From Nocardioides oleivorans (GTDB taxonomy: Bacteria; Actinomycetota; Actinomycetes; Propionibacteriales; Nocardioidaceae), in NCBI RefSeq assembly GCF_004137255.1, contig NZ_SDWT01000001.1, positions 3,100,001 to 3,164,000 on the forward strand: 64,000 nucleotides of DNA, given 5' to 3'. This document shows, piece by piece, positions 1-8,078 of this stretch; the first letter of the stretch is position 1, and each line of letters starts with the position of its first letter. The notes below the pieces were generated by a model, which made no database searches, was not told where the DNA came from, and saw only the letters and a list, made by a program, of their open reading frames with translations. The position numbers were made by a program, and so were the translations under genes.

Positions 1-17
1 CCGACCGAGGAGCACCT

Positions 18-305
18 GTGGCAGACCAGACCGCCGACCTACGCGTCCCCGTCGAGGGTGAGCGGTGGCGCTGCGCTGGATGTGGGAACCTCACCCGCTT
101 CGACGTGACGCGCTCGCGTCGTACGACGGAGTACTGGCACTTCGACCTCTCCGGCGAGCACCGGGTCGAGGAGGAGACCGTCCACGGTGAGGCCGTGGAG
201 TCCGTCTCGTGCCGGTGGTGCGGCCGCTCGGACGCCATCGAGGTCGTGGACCGCGCCTCCGCCGACACGGGCTCCGACCCGGCGGCCGACGCGGCAGCCG
301 GCTGA
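18..305 (+). CDS. Small zinc-ribbon-like hypothetical protein
   Basis: A 95-residue acidic protein of unknown function. Two CxxC pairs (CAGC near residue 20 and CRWC near residue 66) are spaced like a zinc ribbon, so it may bind a metal. I placed the start at GTG with a GAGGAG-like ribosome site just upstream, but the frame stays open to the first base of the window, so the true start could lie outside. The next gene starts 11 bp after its stop, which suggests co-transcription. Confidence 0.6.
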   Translation: MADQTADLRVPVEGERWRCAGCGNLTRFDVTRSRRTTEYWHFDLSGEHRVEEETVHGEAVESVSCRWCGRSDAIEVVDRASADTGSDPAADAAAG

Positions 306-315
306 CGGACCCTCC

Positions 316-1551
316 GTGACAGCGCCGGCAGACCTGCCCGAGCGGCTCCGCCTCCGGGTGGTCGCGCTCGTCTCCGCGGTGCTGCCCTCGGTCACCCCCG
401 TCCCGCCGTCGCTGCGCAAGGTGGCGGCGTTCGCGCCGGCCCGCCGTGCGCGGCTCGGTGGCGGCGCGATCTGGGAGGCGCTCGCCGACGACGACTTCCG
501 CCACCGCGCCGCCGTGCAGGTGTCGGCGATCCCGGCGGGCGACGACCCGGTCGAGGGTGCCGCCCGCGCGTGGCTGGCGCGTGACGAGGGCTGGGAGGCC
601 ACGGTCGACGCCGTCGCGGTCGACCTCGGCCGCGACGACGCGCGCGACGACCAGCACCAGGCCGAGGTCGCCCGCCTGACCGCCCAGGTCGTCAGCCTCC
701 AGGCAGAGGTCGCGACGCTGCGGTCGGCGCACCGCGAGGAGCTCGAGGCGGCCCGCGGCGACCACAAGGTGCTCCGCCAGCGGCTCGGGGAGGCCCGCGG
801 CGTCCTGCGTGCCGCCGAGCAGGCCCGCGACGAGGCGTTCGCCGCCCGCGACGAGGCAGTGGGGGCGGCAGCGGCGACCGCGAGGGCCGCGGAGGCCGAC
901 GTACGCCGGTTGCGGGCCCAGCTCGACGAGGCCGAGTCGGGCCTGGCGGCCCAGCGCCGTGACGTGCGGTCCGAGCGCGACGCGGCCACGATCCGGGCGC
1001 GGCTGCTGCTCGACGCGGTCGTCGAGTCCGCCACCGGCCTGCGTCGTGAGCTCGGCCTCGCCGCGGTCGACGGCAGTCCGGCCGACGCGGTGGAGGCCCA
1101 GCTCGCGGGCATCGAGTCGGCGCCGACGTCGAGCGCCCCGGCCACGCCCGCGCTGCTCGACCAGGTGCTGGCGATGCCGCGTGCCCGACTGGTCGTCGAC
1201 GGCTACAACGTCACCAAGGCGGCCTGGCCGAGCGCGACCCTGGAGGCCCAGCGCAGCCGGCTGGTCGCCGCCCTCGGTCCGCTGGTCGCACGGTCCGGTG
1301 CGGAGACCACGGTCGTGTTCGACGCGGCCGAGTCCACCACCCGGACCGCGATGCCGGCCCCGCGCGGCGTGCGCGTGGTGTTCAGCCCGTCGGGCGTGAT
1401 CGCGGACGACGTGATCCGGCAGCTGGTGGCCGCCGAGCCCCGCGGCCGGGTCGTGGTCACGGTGACCGACGACCAGGCGCTCGCCAGGGACCTGGCCCGC
1501 GCCGGCGCGCGGGTGGTGCCGACGGCGGCGCTGATCGGCCTCGTCGGATGA
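316..1551 (+). CDS. NYN (PIN-like) domain protein with central coiled coil
   Basis: A 411-residue protein. The middle (about residues 110-250) is a long Ala/Glu/Arg-rich coiled coil. The C-terminal ~125 residues form a NYN/YacP-like domain that begins with VVDGYNV and carries the later acidic positions VVFDAAES, DDVI and VTDDQAL. The NYN fold is known from metal-dependent RNases and RNA-binding proteins, so a role in RNA cleavage is likely but inferred. I chose GTG at 316, just after the upstream stop, because an earlier in-frame GTG (187) would lie wholly inside the first gene. Its stop overlaps the next start by 4 bp (ATGA). Confidence 0.8.
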   Translation: MTAPADLPERLRLRVVALVSAVLPSVTPVPPSLRKVAAFAPARRARLGGGAIWEALADDDFRHRAAVQVSAIPAGDDPVEGAARAWLARDEGWEATVDAVAVDLGRDDARDDQHQAEVARLTAQVVSLQAEVATLRSAHREELEAARGDHKVLRQRLGEARGVLRAAEQARDEAFAARDEAVGAAAATARAAEADVRRLRAQLDEAESGLAAQRRDVRSERDAATIRARLLLDAVVESATGLRRELGLAAVDGSPADAVEAQLAGIESAPTSSAPATPALLDQVLAMPRARLVVDGYNVTKAAWPSATLEAQRSRLVAALGPLVARSGAETTVVFDAAESTTRTAMPAPRGVRVVFSPSGVIADDVIRQLVAAEPRGRVVVTVTDDQALARDLARAGARVVPTAALIGLVG

Positions 1552-2945
1552 CCTCGCTGCTCACGGGCGCCCGCCAGTGGGCGTGGAGCGCATCGGCGTG
1601 CGTCGCCGGCGTCGCGCTGCTCGCGGCATTCGTGTCGATCGGTGGCGACTGGGACTGGCTCGTGGCGTTCGGCGACATCATCCGCCGCACCGGGGCCGTC
1701 CCGGAGTCGGTGCCCTACGCGGCCGTGGACACCTCGGGCTGGCACAACGTCCCCGTCCTCGCCGAGCTCGTGGCCTCCCTGCTGCACTCCGCCGGCGCCC
1801 GCGTGCCGGTCCTGGCCCATCTGGTCGCGGTCGCGGTCGCGCTGGCCACCCTCGCGGCCGCCGCCCGCGCGCGCGGTGCCTCCGACCCGGTCGTCGCCGG
1901 CGCGGTCGGCTCGCTGGTCATGGGCAGCCTCGCGACCTTGGGCATCGTCCGCGCACAGACGCTCTCCCTCGTCCCGTTCGCGCTGCTGTTGGCACTCGTC
2001 GTACGCCAGCATCGCCGCCCGGACCGCGGCATCTGGTGGGCCGTCCCGCTCGTCGCCGTGTGGGGGAACCTCCACGGTGCCGCCCTCCTCGGCACCTGCG
2101 TGCTGGGTGCCTACCTCGTCGTCGACCGGCTGCGGCTGCGTCCGGCGGAGACGGTGGCCGTCGGCATCGCCAGCCTCGCGGCGTTGTGCGCGACACCCCA
2201 GGGCTGGCACACGCCGCGCTACTACGCCCAGGTCTTCGACAATGTCGCGGCCGAGCGCGCGGAGGGCCTCTGGGCCCGGCCGTCGCTCTCCGCGCCCTTC
2301 GACGTGCTCATGCTGGTCGTCGCGGCGCTCCTGCTGGTGCTGTTCGTGCGTGCCCGCCGCCCGCTGTGGGAGTACGTCGCCGTGGCGGGGCTGTGCCTGG
2401 CGACGGCGAGCGCGGCCAGGCACGGCGTGTGGCTGCTGTTCCTGCTGGTGGCGCTCGCGCCGGCGCCCCGAGACCCCAGTGACCGGGCCGAGCGCCCTGA
2501 CGGGTCGGACCAGCGTCCGGCCCCCACCCGGGTCGGAATGGTGCTGGCCGTGGCCGCCTCGCTGGCCGTGGCGCTGCCCCTGGCCGCGTCGCGCGGGTCC
2601 TCGGTGCTCGTCGCCGGGCCGGACGTCGTGGACCGGGTCGCGGACCTCGCCCGGTCCTCGGGCGACGACGTCGTGGTCCTGGCTCCGGTGCCCCTGTCGG
2701 AGTCGCTGGCGGTCGCGGGTGTCCGGTTGTGGGCCAGCAACCCGCTCGACGCGTTCAGCCACGCCGACCAGGCGGCGTACCTCGACTTCCTCGGTGGCCA
2801 GGACGGGATGCTCCGAGCGGTCGAGCAGTCCGACCTGGTGGTGACGAGGGAGGGGACGCGGGCGGAGGACGTCGTCGCCGGGATCGACGGTCTGCAGGTC
2901 GTCGAGTGCCCGGACGGCTGGACCTGCCGGATCAGGACTCCCTGA
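1548..2945 (+). CDS. Polytopic integral membrane protein
   Basis: A 465-residue protein with about nine or ten hydrophobic segments, then a soluble tail of about 100 residues that is probably extracytoplasmic and carries two late cysteines (VECPDGWTC). The layout is that of a GT-C-like or uncharacterised actinobacterial membrane protein; no catalytic motif is clear to me. It overlaps the NYN gene start-to-stop (ATGA), so translation is probably coupled. Its 3' end overlaps the convergent membrane-protein gene by 14 bp. Confidence 0.75.
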   Translation: MTSLLTGARQWAWSASACVAGVALLAAFVSIGGDWDWLVAFGDIIRRTGAVPESVPYAAVDTSGWHNVPVLAELVASLLHSAGARVPVLAHLVAVAVALATLAAAARARGASDPVVAGAVGSLVMGSLATLGIVRAQTLSLVPFALLLALVVRQHRRPDRGIWWAVPLVAVWGNLHGAALLGTCVLGAYLVVDRLRLRPAETVAVGIASLAALCATPQGWHTPRYYAQVFDNVAAERAEGLWARPSLSAPFDVLMLVVAALLLVLFVRARRPLWEYVAVAGLCLATASAARHGVWLLFLLVALAPAPRDPSDRAERPDGSDQRPAPTRVGMVLAVAASLAVALPLAASRGSSVLVAGPDVVDRVADLARSSGDDVVVLAPVPLSESLAVAGVRLWASNPLDAFSHADQAAYLDFLGGQDGMLRAVEQSDLVVTREGTRAEDVVAGIDGLQVVECPDGWTCRIRTP

Positions 2946-3795
2946 CCGGCTCCCTGACCGGCTCCCGGTGCTCGACCGGTCTCCTGAGCCGGGGGATGGC
3001 GGCCAGCATGGTGAACGCGGCCGGTCCCGCCACCGGTGTCGCCAGGGCCATCGCGAGCGGGAGCGTCCACACCCGGTCGGTCAGGGCGCCCCACCCGAGC
3101 AGCGCGAGGGCGATCGGCAGGCGGACCGCCAGCGGACCGAGAGCCGTCGACCCGACGCCCGCCGTGCCCTGCGCGTTGTCGAGGAGGAAGGCGGTCCAGT
3201 CGCGCCACAGGTCGGGCGAGACCGCGGCCGAGACCGCCACGACCACGAGGGTGGCCCCCACGCTGCACGCGAGCTGCGGCCACTGGCGACGCAGGGCGTA
3301 CCAGAGGGGACCGAGGGCCGGGGTCACCTTCGTCAGCAGCACGACCGACCACCACGAGGCGCCGGCGGGCCCTGCGCCCGGACGGGCGCTCGCCACCACG
3401 ACCAGCGCCAGCACCCAGAAGATGTTGCCGCTGACGATCTCCTGGGCGCAGCACAGGACCAGGGGCAGGGCGAGCCGCCAGCCCAACGGGCTCAGCATGT
3501 AGACGAAAGCCAACAGGGCTCCCAGCGACCACAACGTCCCGAAGACCGGCCAGGGCAGCTGGGCGAGCGGCCAGATCGCCTGGGCGAAGGCCGGGGAGTA
3601 GTTGAAGGCGTCGAGGTAGCCCGGCGTGGTCGCGTAGACCTCGCTGCGGGGGACCTGCCAGACCCGCCAGTAGGCATGGGCGTCGTGACCGGGACCGACG
3701 TCGGACGTGATGTCCACGGTGACCCAGACCAGCATGATCGCGTAGAGCCACGCCACGGCGACGGGGAAGTGGGGTCGCAGGCCGCCGACGGTCAC
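2932..3795 (-). CDS. GT87-like membrane glycosyltransferase (DUF2029)
   Basis: A 287-residue polytopic membrane protein resembling the glycosyltransferase 87 (DUF2029) family, whose characterised members are polyprenyl-phosphate-mannose-dependent mannosyltransferases of the cell envelope. Family-like features are the first periplasmic loop with GHDAHAYW and FNYSPAFAQ and the later TKVTPALGPLWYALRRQ stretch. The start is GTG at 3795 rather than the farther 3864, because a TACCCT -10 box sits exactly 6 nt before this GTG, as in many genes here. The acceptor substrate is unknown. Confidence 0.75.
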   Translation of the reverse strand: MTVGGLRPHFPVAVAWLYAIMLVWVTVDITSDVGPGHDAHAYWRVWQVPRSEVYATTPGYLDAFNYSPAFAQAIWPLAQLPWPVFGTLWSLGALLAFVYMLSPLGWRLALPLVLCCAQEIVSGNIFWVLALVVVASARPGAGPAGASWWSVVLLTKVTPALGPLWYALRRQWPQLACSVGATLVVVAVSAAVSPDLWRDWTAFLLDNAQGTAGVGSTALGPLAVRLPIALALLGWGALTDRVWTLPLAMALATPVAGPAAFTMLAAIPRLRRPVEHREPVREPVRES

Positions 3796-3801
3796 GGTGG
3801 C

Positions 3802-3807
3802 AGGGTA
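3802..3807 (-). promoter_or_regulatory. -10 box TACCCT, leaderless
   Basis: TACCCT on the minus strand lies 6 nt before the GTG start at 3795. This puts transcription start at or next to the start codon. It decides the start choice of the GT87-like gene. Confidence 0.6.
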
Positions 3808-3893
3808 GGTGGAGCAGCCGGCCGGCGTTCGCAGAACCGCCTCTCCGCCGTCGCGCCGCCCCACTGTCGGTGGGGCCTGTCACCGTTCGGGAC

Positions 3894-4100
3894 ATGACGA
3901 CACGGATCGACTGCGACACCTGCGTGGTGCGCGGCCTGCACTGCCACGACTGCGTGGTGACGGTGCTCCTCGGACCGCCACCTGAGCTCATGATCGACGA
4001 CGAGGAGATGGCGGCGCTCGACGTGCTGGCCTCGGGCGGGCTGGTCCCGCCCCTGCGCCTGGTCGAGCCCGTGGACGGTCCGGTGATCGAGTCGGCGTGA
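3894..4100 (+). CDS. Small Cys-rich conserved protein
   Basis: A 68-residue protein whose N-terminus carries CDTC and, after about nine residues, CHDC, a pattern able to bind zinc. An acidic stretch and a hydrophobic C-terminal half follow. Its function is unknown to me. I take ATG at 3894 and not the earlier GTG at 3870. A weak CACCGT (3881-3886) 7 nt upstream fits the leaderless layout seen elsewhere. A 7-bp hairpin (3858-3876) lies in the divergent gap with the GT87-like gene. Confidence 0.65.
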   Translation: MTTRIDCDTCVVRGLHCHDCVVTVLLGPPPELMIDDEEMAALDVLASGGLVPPLRLVEPVDGPVIESA

Positions 4101-4251
4101 GGGCGGGTCGCGCGGCGGCGGTCCGCCTTGCCGAGATCTTGCCGATACCAGCTGGTGACCAGTTGTCGCGAAGATTGGCGAGGGTTCCACCAGCCGTCTA
4201 GTCTGTGGGCTGGCTTCCGTGGAAGTGGGTCACCCGGCCCGCGCGGAGGTC

Positions 4252-4412
4252 GCGCCGAGTCGTGGACCATGCCCCCGCATCACCGTGGTCCATGAGCCGG
4301 GGAACCACACTTCCCCCTGGGGTGAATCCCCTGCGAGGCGCACTGCGCGAGCGGTGCGTGGAGCAGGGGTAGGACACGTCGTGCCGAACCCGTCAGCTCA
4401 CCTGGTAGGCGT
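4252..4412 (+). ncRNA. c-di-AMP riboswitch (ydaO/yuaA type)
   Basis: The leader of the NlpC/P60 gene carries the conserved ydaO blocks in order: CCGGGGAACC (about 4298-4306), GGGGTGAATCC (about 4319-4329), GGGGTAGGA (about 4366-4373) and CCGAACCCGTCAGCT (4384-4398), then GGTAGGCG at the 3' end. The CGCC at 4253-4256 can pair with GGCG at 4408-4411 to close P1. In actinobacteria this class typically precedes cell-wall hydrolase genes and turns expression off when c-di-AMP is high. Expression-platform details are not resolved here. Confidence 0.92.
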
Positions 4413-4440
4413 ACGACACCTGAGGGAGAACCCCCGCTCC

Positions 4441-5430
4441 GTGGCTCACACCCGCAAGCGAGCTGGCGCGACCGTGCTCGGTCTCGTCGCCATCGCTGCC
4501 ATCGCATTCGTGCCTGCGACACCTGCGCAGGCCGACCCCAGCATCAAGGACGTCAAGGCACGCGTCGACCGCCTCTACCACGAGGCCGAGGCCGCCCAGG
4601 AGCGCCTGCACGACGCCGAGCTCGACCTCGCCGACCTCCGCAGCGACCTGTCCGGCCTCGAGGCCGACCAGGACCGCCAGGACGAGCGTCTCGAGGTCGT
4701 CCGCGACCAGGCCTCCGACGCCGTCGTGCGCCAGCTCGAGGGCGAGGGCATCTCGACCGTCGGCCAGATCGTGGTCTCGGAGGACCCGGGCGCCTTCCTC
4801 GACTCGCTGTCGACGATGTCGTCCTTCAACGACCTCCAGTCCTCCCTCCTGACCAGCTACGACACCGAGCTCGAGGCACTCGAGATCCGTCGCGAGGCCA
4901 CCGACGCCCGCGAGAAGGAGATCGCCGACCTCACCGACCAGCTGAGCACGGACAAGCAGACGGTCGACGACAAGCTCGCCGAGGCCAAGGACCTGCTCGC
5001 CGACCTCGAGGCCGAGGAGCGCGAGCGCATCCTGGCCTCGCGCGGCAGCTCGGTCCGGATGCCCAGCGACGTGCCGGCCTCCGGCCGCGCGGCCGCCGCC
5101 ATCCAGTACGCCATGGCGCAGGTCGGAGACGCCTACGTCTACGGCGCCGCGGGCGAGAGCGCCTTCGACTGCAGCGGCCTCACCATGCGCGCCTGGGCCC
5201 AGGCCGGCGTGTCGCTGCCGCACTCCTCGAGCGCCCAGTACGGCTCCGGTCCGCACGTCGCCGCGAGCGACCTGCAGCCGGGCGACCTGGTGTTCTACTA
5301 CAGCCCGATCAGCCACGTCGGCATGTACATCGGCAACGGCATGATCGTCCACGCCGCCAACCCCGGTGCCGGCGTCACCGTCTCGGGCCTCTACTCGATG
5401 CCCTACGTCGGCGCGGTCCGCCCTGGCTGA
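4441..5430 (+). CDS. Secreted NlpC/P60 peptidoglycan endopeptidase
   Basis: A 329-residue secreted cell-wall hydrolase. Residues 1-34 form a signal peptide with an Ala-rich cleavage region (ATPAQA). Residues ~35-200 are a long coiled coil, as in RipA/RipC-like enzymes. The C-terminal ~115 residues are the NlpC/P60 domain with catalytic Cys in FDCSG, His in SHVGMYIG and the polar third residue region IVHAANPG. It should cut stem peptides of peptidoglycan. The GTG at 4441 is preferred to the upstream ORF start because the c-di-AMP riboswitch occupies the leader and GAGGGAG lies at 4422-4428. The next ORF overlaps its 3' end. Confidence 0.92.
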   Translation: MAHTRKRAGATVLGLVAIAAIAFVPATPAQADPSIKDVKARVDRLYHEAEAAQERLHDAELDLADLRSDLSGLEADQDRQDERLEVVRDQASDAVVRQLEGEGISTVGQIVVSEDPGAFLDSLSTMSSFNDLQSSLLTSYDTELEALEIRREATDAREKEIADLTDQLSTDKQTVDDKLAEAKDLLADLEAEERERILASRGSSVRMPSDVPASGRAAAAIQYAMAQVGDAYVYGAAGESAFDCSGLTMRAWAQAGVSLPHSSSAQYGSGPHVAASDLQPGDLVFYYSPISHVGMYIGNGMIVHAANPGAGVTVSGLYSMPYVGAVRPG

Positions 5431-6676
5431 CCAGCAGTCCTCGAAGGCCGGCCGTCCACTCCTGTGGGCGGCCGGCCTTTCGCTGAGCCTGGTGGTGGCG
5501 CTGGTCGCCGTCCTGCTGACGCGCGACGGGCGGCACGAGGTCGACACCCGGCCCGTCGACGCGCCCCGGGCCAGCCCCGCCGAGGCGGCCGAGGCGCTCG
5601 CGTCGTTCGTCGCCGCCGTGGGGTCCCGTGACCGCGACGCGCTGACCGCGCTGGCGCCGCCCGACGACGCGACCGCGACCGACGTCCTCGCCGGGATCGC
5701 CGACAACGCCGAGACGCTGGACCTCGACGGGGTGACCGCGCGCTACGTCGACCAGGTCGGCACCGTCGACGCCGGCGGCCGCTGGTCCGGCGTCGTCGAG
5801 CTCACCTGGCAGCTCGGCGGGTTCGACGCCGAGCCGTCGTCGGCCGACGTGGTCGCGACCTTCGCACCCGCCGGTGACGGCCTGGGCATCGCGTCGTTCG
5901 GGGCAGCGGGTGCGGCCGGCACGCGCACGCCGCTCTGGCTGCGCGGCCGGCTGTCGGTGGTGCGCGGGTCGGGGGTCCTCGTCATGGTCGACGGCGCGCG
6001 GGCGCAGGCACGTGCCGTCGCGGACCGCGCGCGGCGCGGCGCCGACGTCGTACGCCGCGTCCTGCCCGGCTGGCGCGGCCGGGCGGTCGTCGAGGTGCCG
6101 GCCAGCGCCGCGGACCTCGACGAGACGCTGGGCGCCGGCCCGGGGACGTACGCCGCCATCGCCGGCGTGACCGCGACCGCGGGGGAGGGGACCGGCGACG
6201 ACGCACCGGTCCACGTCTTCGTGAACCCCGACGTGACCGACGGCCTGCGCCCGGCGGGTGCGCAGGTGGTGATGAGCCACGAGCTGACCCACCTCGCTGT
6301 CGACGCGGCACGCACGCCGCTCGAGCCGTGGCTGCTCGAGGGCTTCGCCGACTACGTCGCGCTCCGAGACACCGGCCTGTCCGACCGGACCACCCTGGGG
6401 CGGGCGATCGCTGCCGTACGACGCGACGGGCAGCCGCGGCGGCTGCCGGACGCGGCGGACTTCGACACGCGGGTGGCGGGCCTCCAGGCGAGCTACGAGG
6501 AGGCCTGGCTCGCCTGCCGCATCGTCGCCGAGCGGCTGGGGGAGCAGGGACTCGTGACGCTGTACGACGCCGTGGCCGGCGGCGCCGCCCTGGACCGCGC
6601 CCTGCGGGCACGGGGGCTTCCGGTGGCCGACCTCACGAGCGCCTGGCGCTCGCGGCTGGCCTCGCTCGCCCGCTGA
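5366..6676 (+). CDS. Membrane-anchored zincin (peptidase MA-like)
   Basis: A protein of up to 436 residues with one N-terminal membrane segment (LSLSLVVALVAVLL) and a long extracytoplasmic part. A MSHELTHLAVDA motif gives the HExxH zinc site, and WLLEGFADYVAL downstream supplies the third Glu ligand, as in gluzincins of the peptidase MA group. It is likely a secreted metalloprotease, target unknown. The start is uncertain. The only early GTG (5366) lies 65 bp inside the NlpC/P60 gene, while an in-frame CTG at 5423 would give 417 residues and a near-adjacent start. A strong hairpin (5444-5479) lies inside its first codons. Confidence 0.8.
   Translation: MPASPSRASTRCPTSARSALADQQSSKAGRPLLWAAGLSLSLVVALVAVLLTRDGRHEVDTRPVDAPRASPAEAAEALASFVAAVGSRDRDALTALAPPDDATATDVLAGIADNAETLDLDGVTARYVDQVGTVDAGGRWSGVVELTWQLGGFDAEPSSADVVATFAPAGDGLGIASFGAAGAAGTRTPLWLRGRLSVVRGSGVLVMVDGARAQARAVADRARRGADVVRRVLPGWRGRAVVEVPASAADLDETLGAGPGTYAAIAGVTATAGEGTGDDAPVHVFVNPDVTDGLRPAGAQVVMSHELTHLAVDAARTPLEPWLLEGFADYVALRDTGLSDRTTLGRAIAAVRRDGQPRRLPDAADFDTRVAGLQASYEEAWLACRIVAERLGEQGLVTLYDAVAGGAALDRALRARGLPVADLTSAWRSRLASLAR
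5444..5480 (+). terminator. Terminator-like hairpin inside a 5' coding region
   Basis: AAGGCCGGCCG (5444-5454) and CGGCCGGCCTT (5469-5479) are perfect 11-bp inverted arms, with inner CCAC/GTGG pairing in the loop and TTTC following. It looks like the terminator of the riboswitch/NlpC unit, yet it lies just inside the next ORF. It could act as an attenuator. Confidence 0.6.
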
Positions 6677-6712
6677 GGGCAGCCGGCGCGAGGTCGTGGT
6701 CCGGACATGCAT

Positions 6713-6742
6713 CGAGGGCGACCGGTGAACCGGTCGCCCTCG
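6713..6742. terminator. Bidirectional terminator between convergent genes
   Basis: CGAGGGCGACCGGT (6713-6726) pairs with ACCGGTCGCCCTCG (6729-6742), a perfect 14-bp stem with an extremely short loop. It lies between the 3' ends of the zincin gene (+) and the first flp gene (-), so it can serve both. Confidence 0.8.
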
Positions 6743-6805
6743 GTGGCGGTGCGAGTCCGACGGGCGGCCCCCACGCCGTCCGTGCTGTCGCGGTGCGTCC
6801 TTCGG

Positions 6806-6985
6806 TCAGGGGGTGAAGACCCCGGCCGGGACGGAGAAAAGTGCCTTGACGTTCGTGCCGAACAGGGCGACGGCGCCGACGATCACGATGGCGATCATCG
6901 CAACCATGAGGCCGTACTCGACAGCAGTGGCGCCGCGCTCGTCGCGAACCGCGCGGAGCGTCAGCAACTTGTGGAGCAGCAGCAT
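6806..6985 (-). CDS. flp: Flp-family type IVb pilin (second copy)
   Basis: A 59-residue Flp pilin. The class III prepilin processing site is clear: after RDERG comes ATAVEYGLM, giving cleavage after Gly with Glu at +5 and Tyr at +6. A single hydrophobic helix (VAMIAIVIVGAVALFG) follows. The start is ATG at 6985, with an AGGAGG-rich ribosome site upstream (GGAGGAGGGATCCC on the minus strand). It sits downstream of the other flp gene in the same direction, separated by a hairpin, so it is probably expressed at a lower or separate level. Confidence 0.9.
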   Translation of the reverse strand: MLLLHKLLTLRAVRDERGATAVEYGLMVAMIAIVIVGAVALFGTNVKALFSVPAGVFTP

Positions 6986-7024
6986 CGGGGGATCCCTCCT
7001 CCTAGAAGCGTCCTGGAATGCGAG

Positions 7025-7057
7025 GAGCCGGCGCCGTGGAGTCCACGACGCCGGCTC
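7025..7057 (-). terminator. Hairpin between the two flp genes
   Basis: GAGCCGGCG (7025-7033) pairs with CGCCGGCTC (7049-7057), with inner CGTGGA/TCCACG pairing. It lies just after the stop of the first flp gene and before the second, where a partial terminator or mRNA-stabilising hairpin would raise first-pilin levels. No U-tract is present. Confidence 0.6.
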
Positions 7058-7081
7058 ATCGAAGTGCGAGTGAGACCTGGA

Positions 7082-7273
7082 TCAGATCTGCGACGCGATG
7101 TTGCTGAAGAGCGTCTTCAGGTTGCCACCGAGGAGGGTGACGGCACCGATGATGACGATGGCGATGAGGGCGACCATGAGGCCGTACTCGACGGCGGTGG
7201 CGCCGCGCTCGTCGCGCTTGGCCTTCATGTCGTTGACGAGCATGATGGTCATGAACTGGAGCTTCTCGATCAT
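7082..7273 (-). CDS. flp: Flp-family type IVb pilin (major pilin candidate)
   Basis: A 63-residue prepilin. The leader (about 24 residues, Met/Lys-rich) ends in RDERG, followed by ATAVEYGLM, the Flp cleavage signature. The hydrophobic assembly helix is VALIAIVIIGAVTLLGG. ATG at 7273 is preceded by an AAGGGG ribosome site at 7-8 nt; the longer frame upstream has no support. Flp subunits are polymerised by the TadA/TadB/TadC machine encoded at 9.6-13.9 kb. Being first in its unit, with a 175-bp upstream region, it is the likely major subunit. Confidence 0.93.
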   Translation of the reverse strand: MIEKLQFMTIMLVNDMKAKRDERGATAVEYGLMVALIAIVIIGAVTLLGGNLKTLFSNIASQI

Positions 7274-7388
7274 TGTTTTCCCCTTGATGTGTAAGTCGTG
7301 GTGCAGGTCCCGAGCCCACGAGGACCCGTCGAGGAATACTCTGCTCGAATCGCGCGGCCGGCGGATCGGGTGTTCGGCTCTGACTGCG

Positions 7389-7404
7389 TAGTCCGATGTG
7401 ACTA
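7389..7404. promoter_or_regulatory. Inverted repeat TAGTC-N6-GACTA upstream of flp
   Basis: TAGTCCGATGTGACTA is an inverted repeat with 5-bp arms, 116 bp upstream of the first flp start. A related element with the same TAGTCCGA core lies upstream of cpaB (16115-16132). This is a candidate regulator site for the pilus genes. Confidence 0.4.
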
Positions 7405-7448
7405 TCTGGCGACCACCCTCTGCGCACCGCGCATGGTCCACCCGTGGA

Positions 7449-8078
7449 TCAGCTCTGGAGCAGGCCCATCCGCATCGCGGTGACGAGCGCCTGGGCACGG
7501 TTCGCGGCACCCAGCTTCTGGTAGATGTGGGTGATGTGCGTCTTGGCCGTGGACTCGCTCAGGTAGAGCCGTCCGGCGATGTCGCTGGTGCCCAGGCCCT
7601 CCGCCAGCAGCTCGAGGACCTCCTCCTCGCGCGCCGAGAGGCGCGGGGCGGCCGGAGCCGTGGCACGGCGCATCATCGCGGCGCTGAGGCCGGCGCACAG
7701 GAACGTGCGCGGTGCCACGGCCGCGTGCTTGGCGGCGCTGACGACCTCCGAGGACTTGCTGTCCTTGCCGACGAAGGCGGACGCGCCGGCCTCCATGGCG
7801 GCGAAGATCTGCTCGTCGCCCGCGTGCATGGTGAGCACGACGAGGCCGACGGCGTCGTTGCCCTCACGGATGGCGCGGACGATCTCCAGGCCGTGCCCGT
7901 CGGGCAGCTGGAGGTCGGTGACGACGACGTCGGGGGTGAGCTCTCCGAAGACCCGGAGCCCCTCGTTGACGCTCCCGGCCTGGCCGACGACGTGCATGTC
8001 CTCGTCGCGCTCGAAGGCGCGGGCGAGCCCCTGACGGATCAGTTCGTGGTCGTCGACCAGCATGACGGTGGTGCTCAT
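7449..8078 (-). CDS. NarL/FixJ-family response regulator
   Basis: A 209-residue regulator. The receiver domain (residues 1-~120) has the acidic pair VDDH, phospho-acceptor Asp in VVVTDLQLPDG and Lys in VGKDSK. The C-terminal LuxR-type helix-turn-helix follows, with LSAREEEVLELLAEG and SESTAKTHITHIYQKLG. It is cognate to the histidine kinase directly upstream (4-bp ATGA overlap). Its position between the tad genes and flp suggests that it controls pilus expression. That role is inferred. Confidence 0.9.
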   Translation of the reverse strand: MSTTVMLVDDHELIRQGLARAFERDEDMHVVGQAGSVNEGLRVFGELTPDVVVTDLQLPDGHGLEIVRAIREGNDAVGLVVLTMHAGDEQIFAAMEAGASAFVGKDSKSSEVVSAAKHAAVAPRTFLCAGLSAAMMRRATAPAAPRLSAREEEVLELLAEGLGTSDIAGRLYLSESTAKTHITHIYQKLGAANRAQALVTAMRMGLLQS

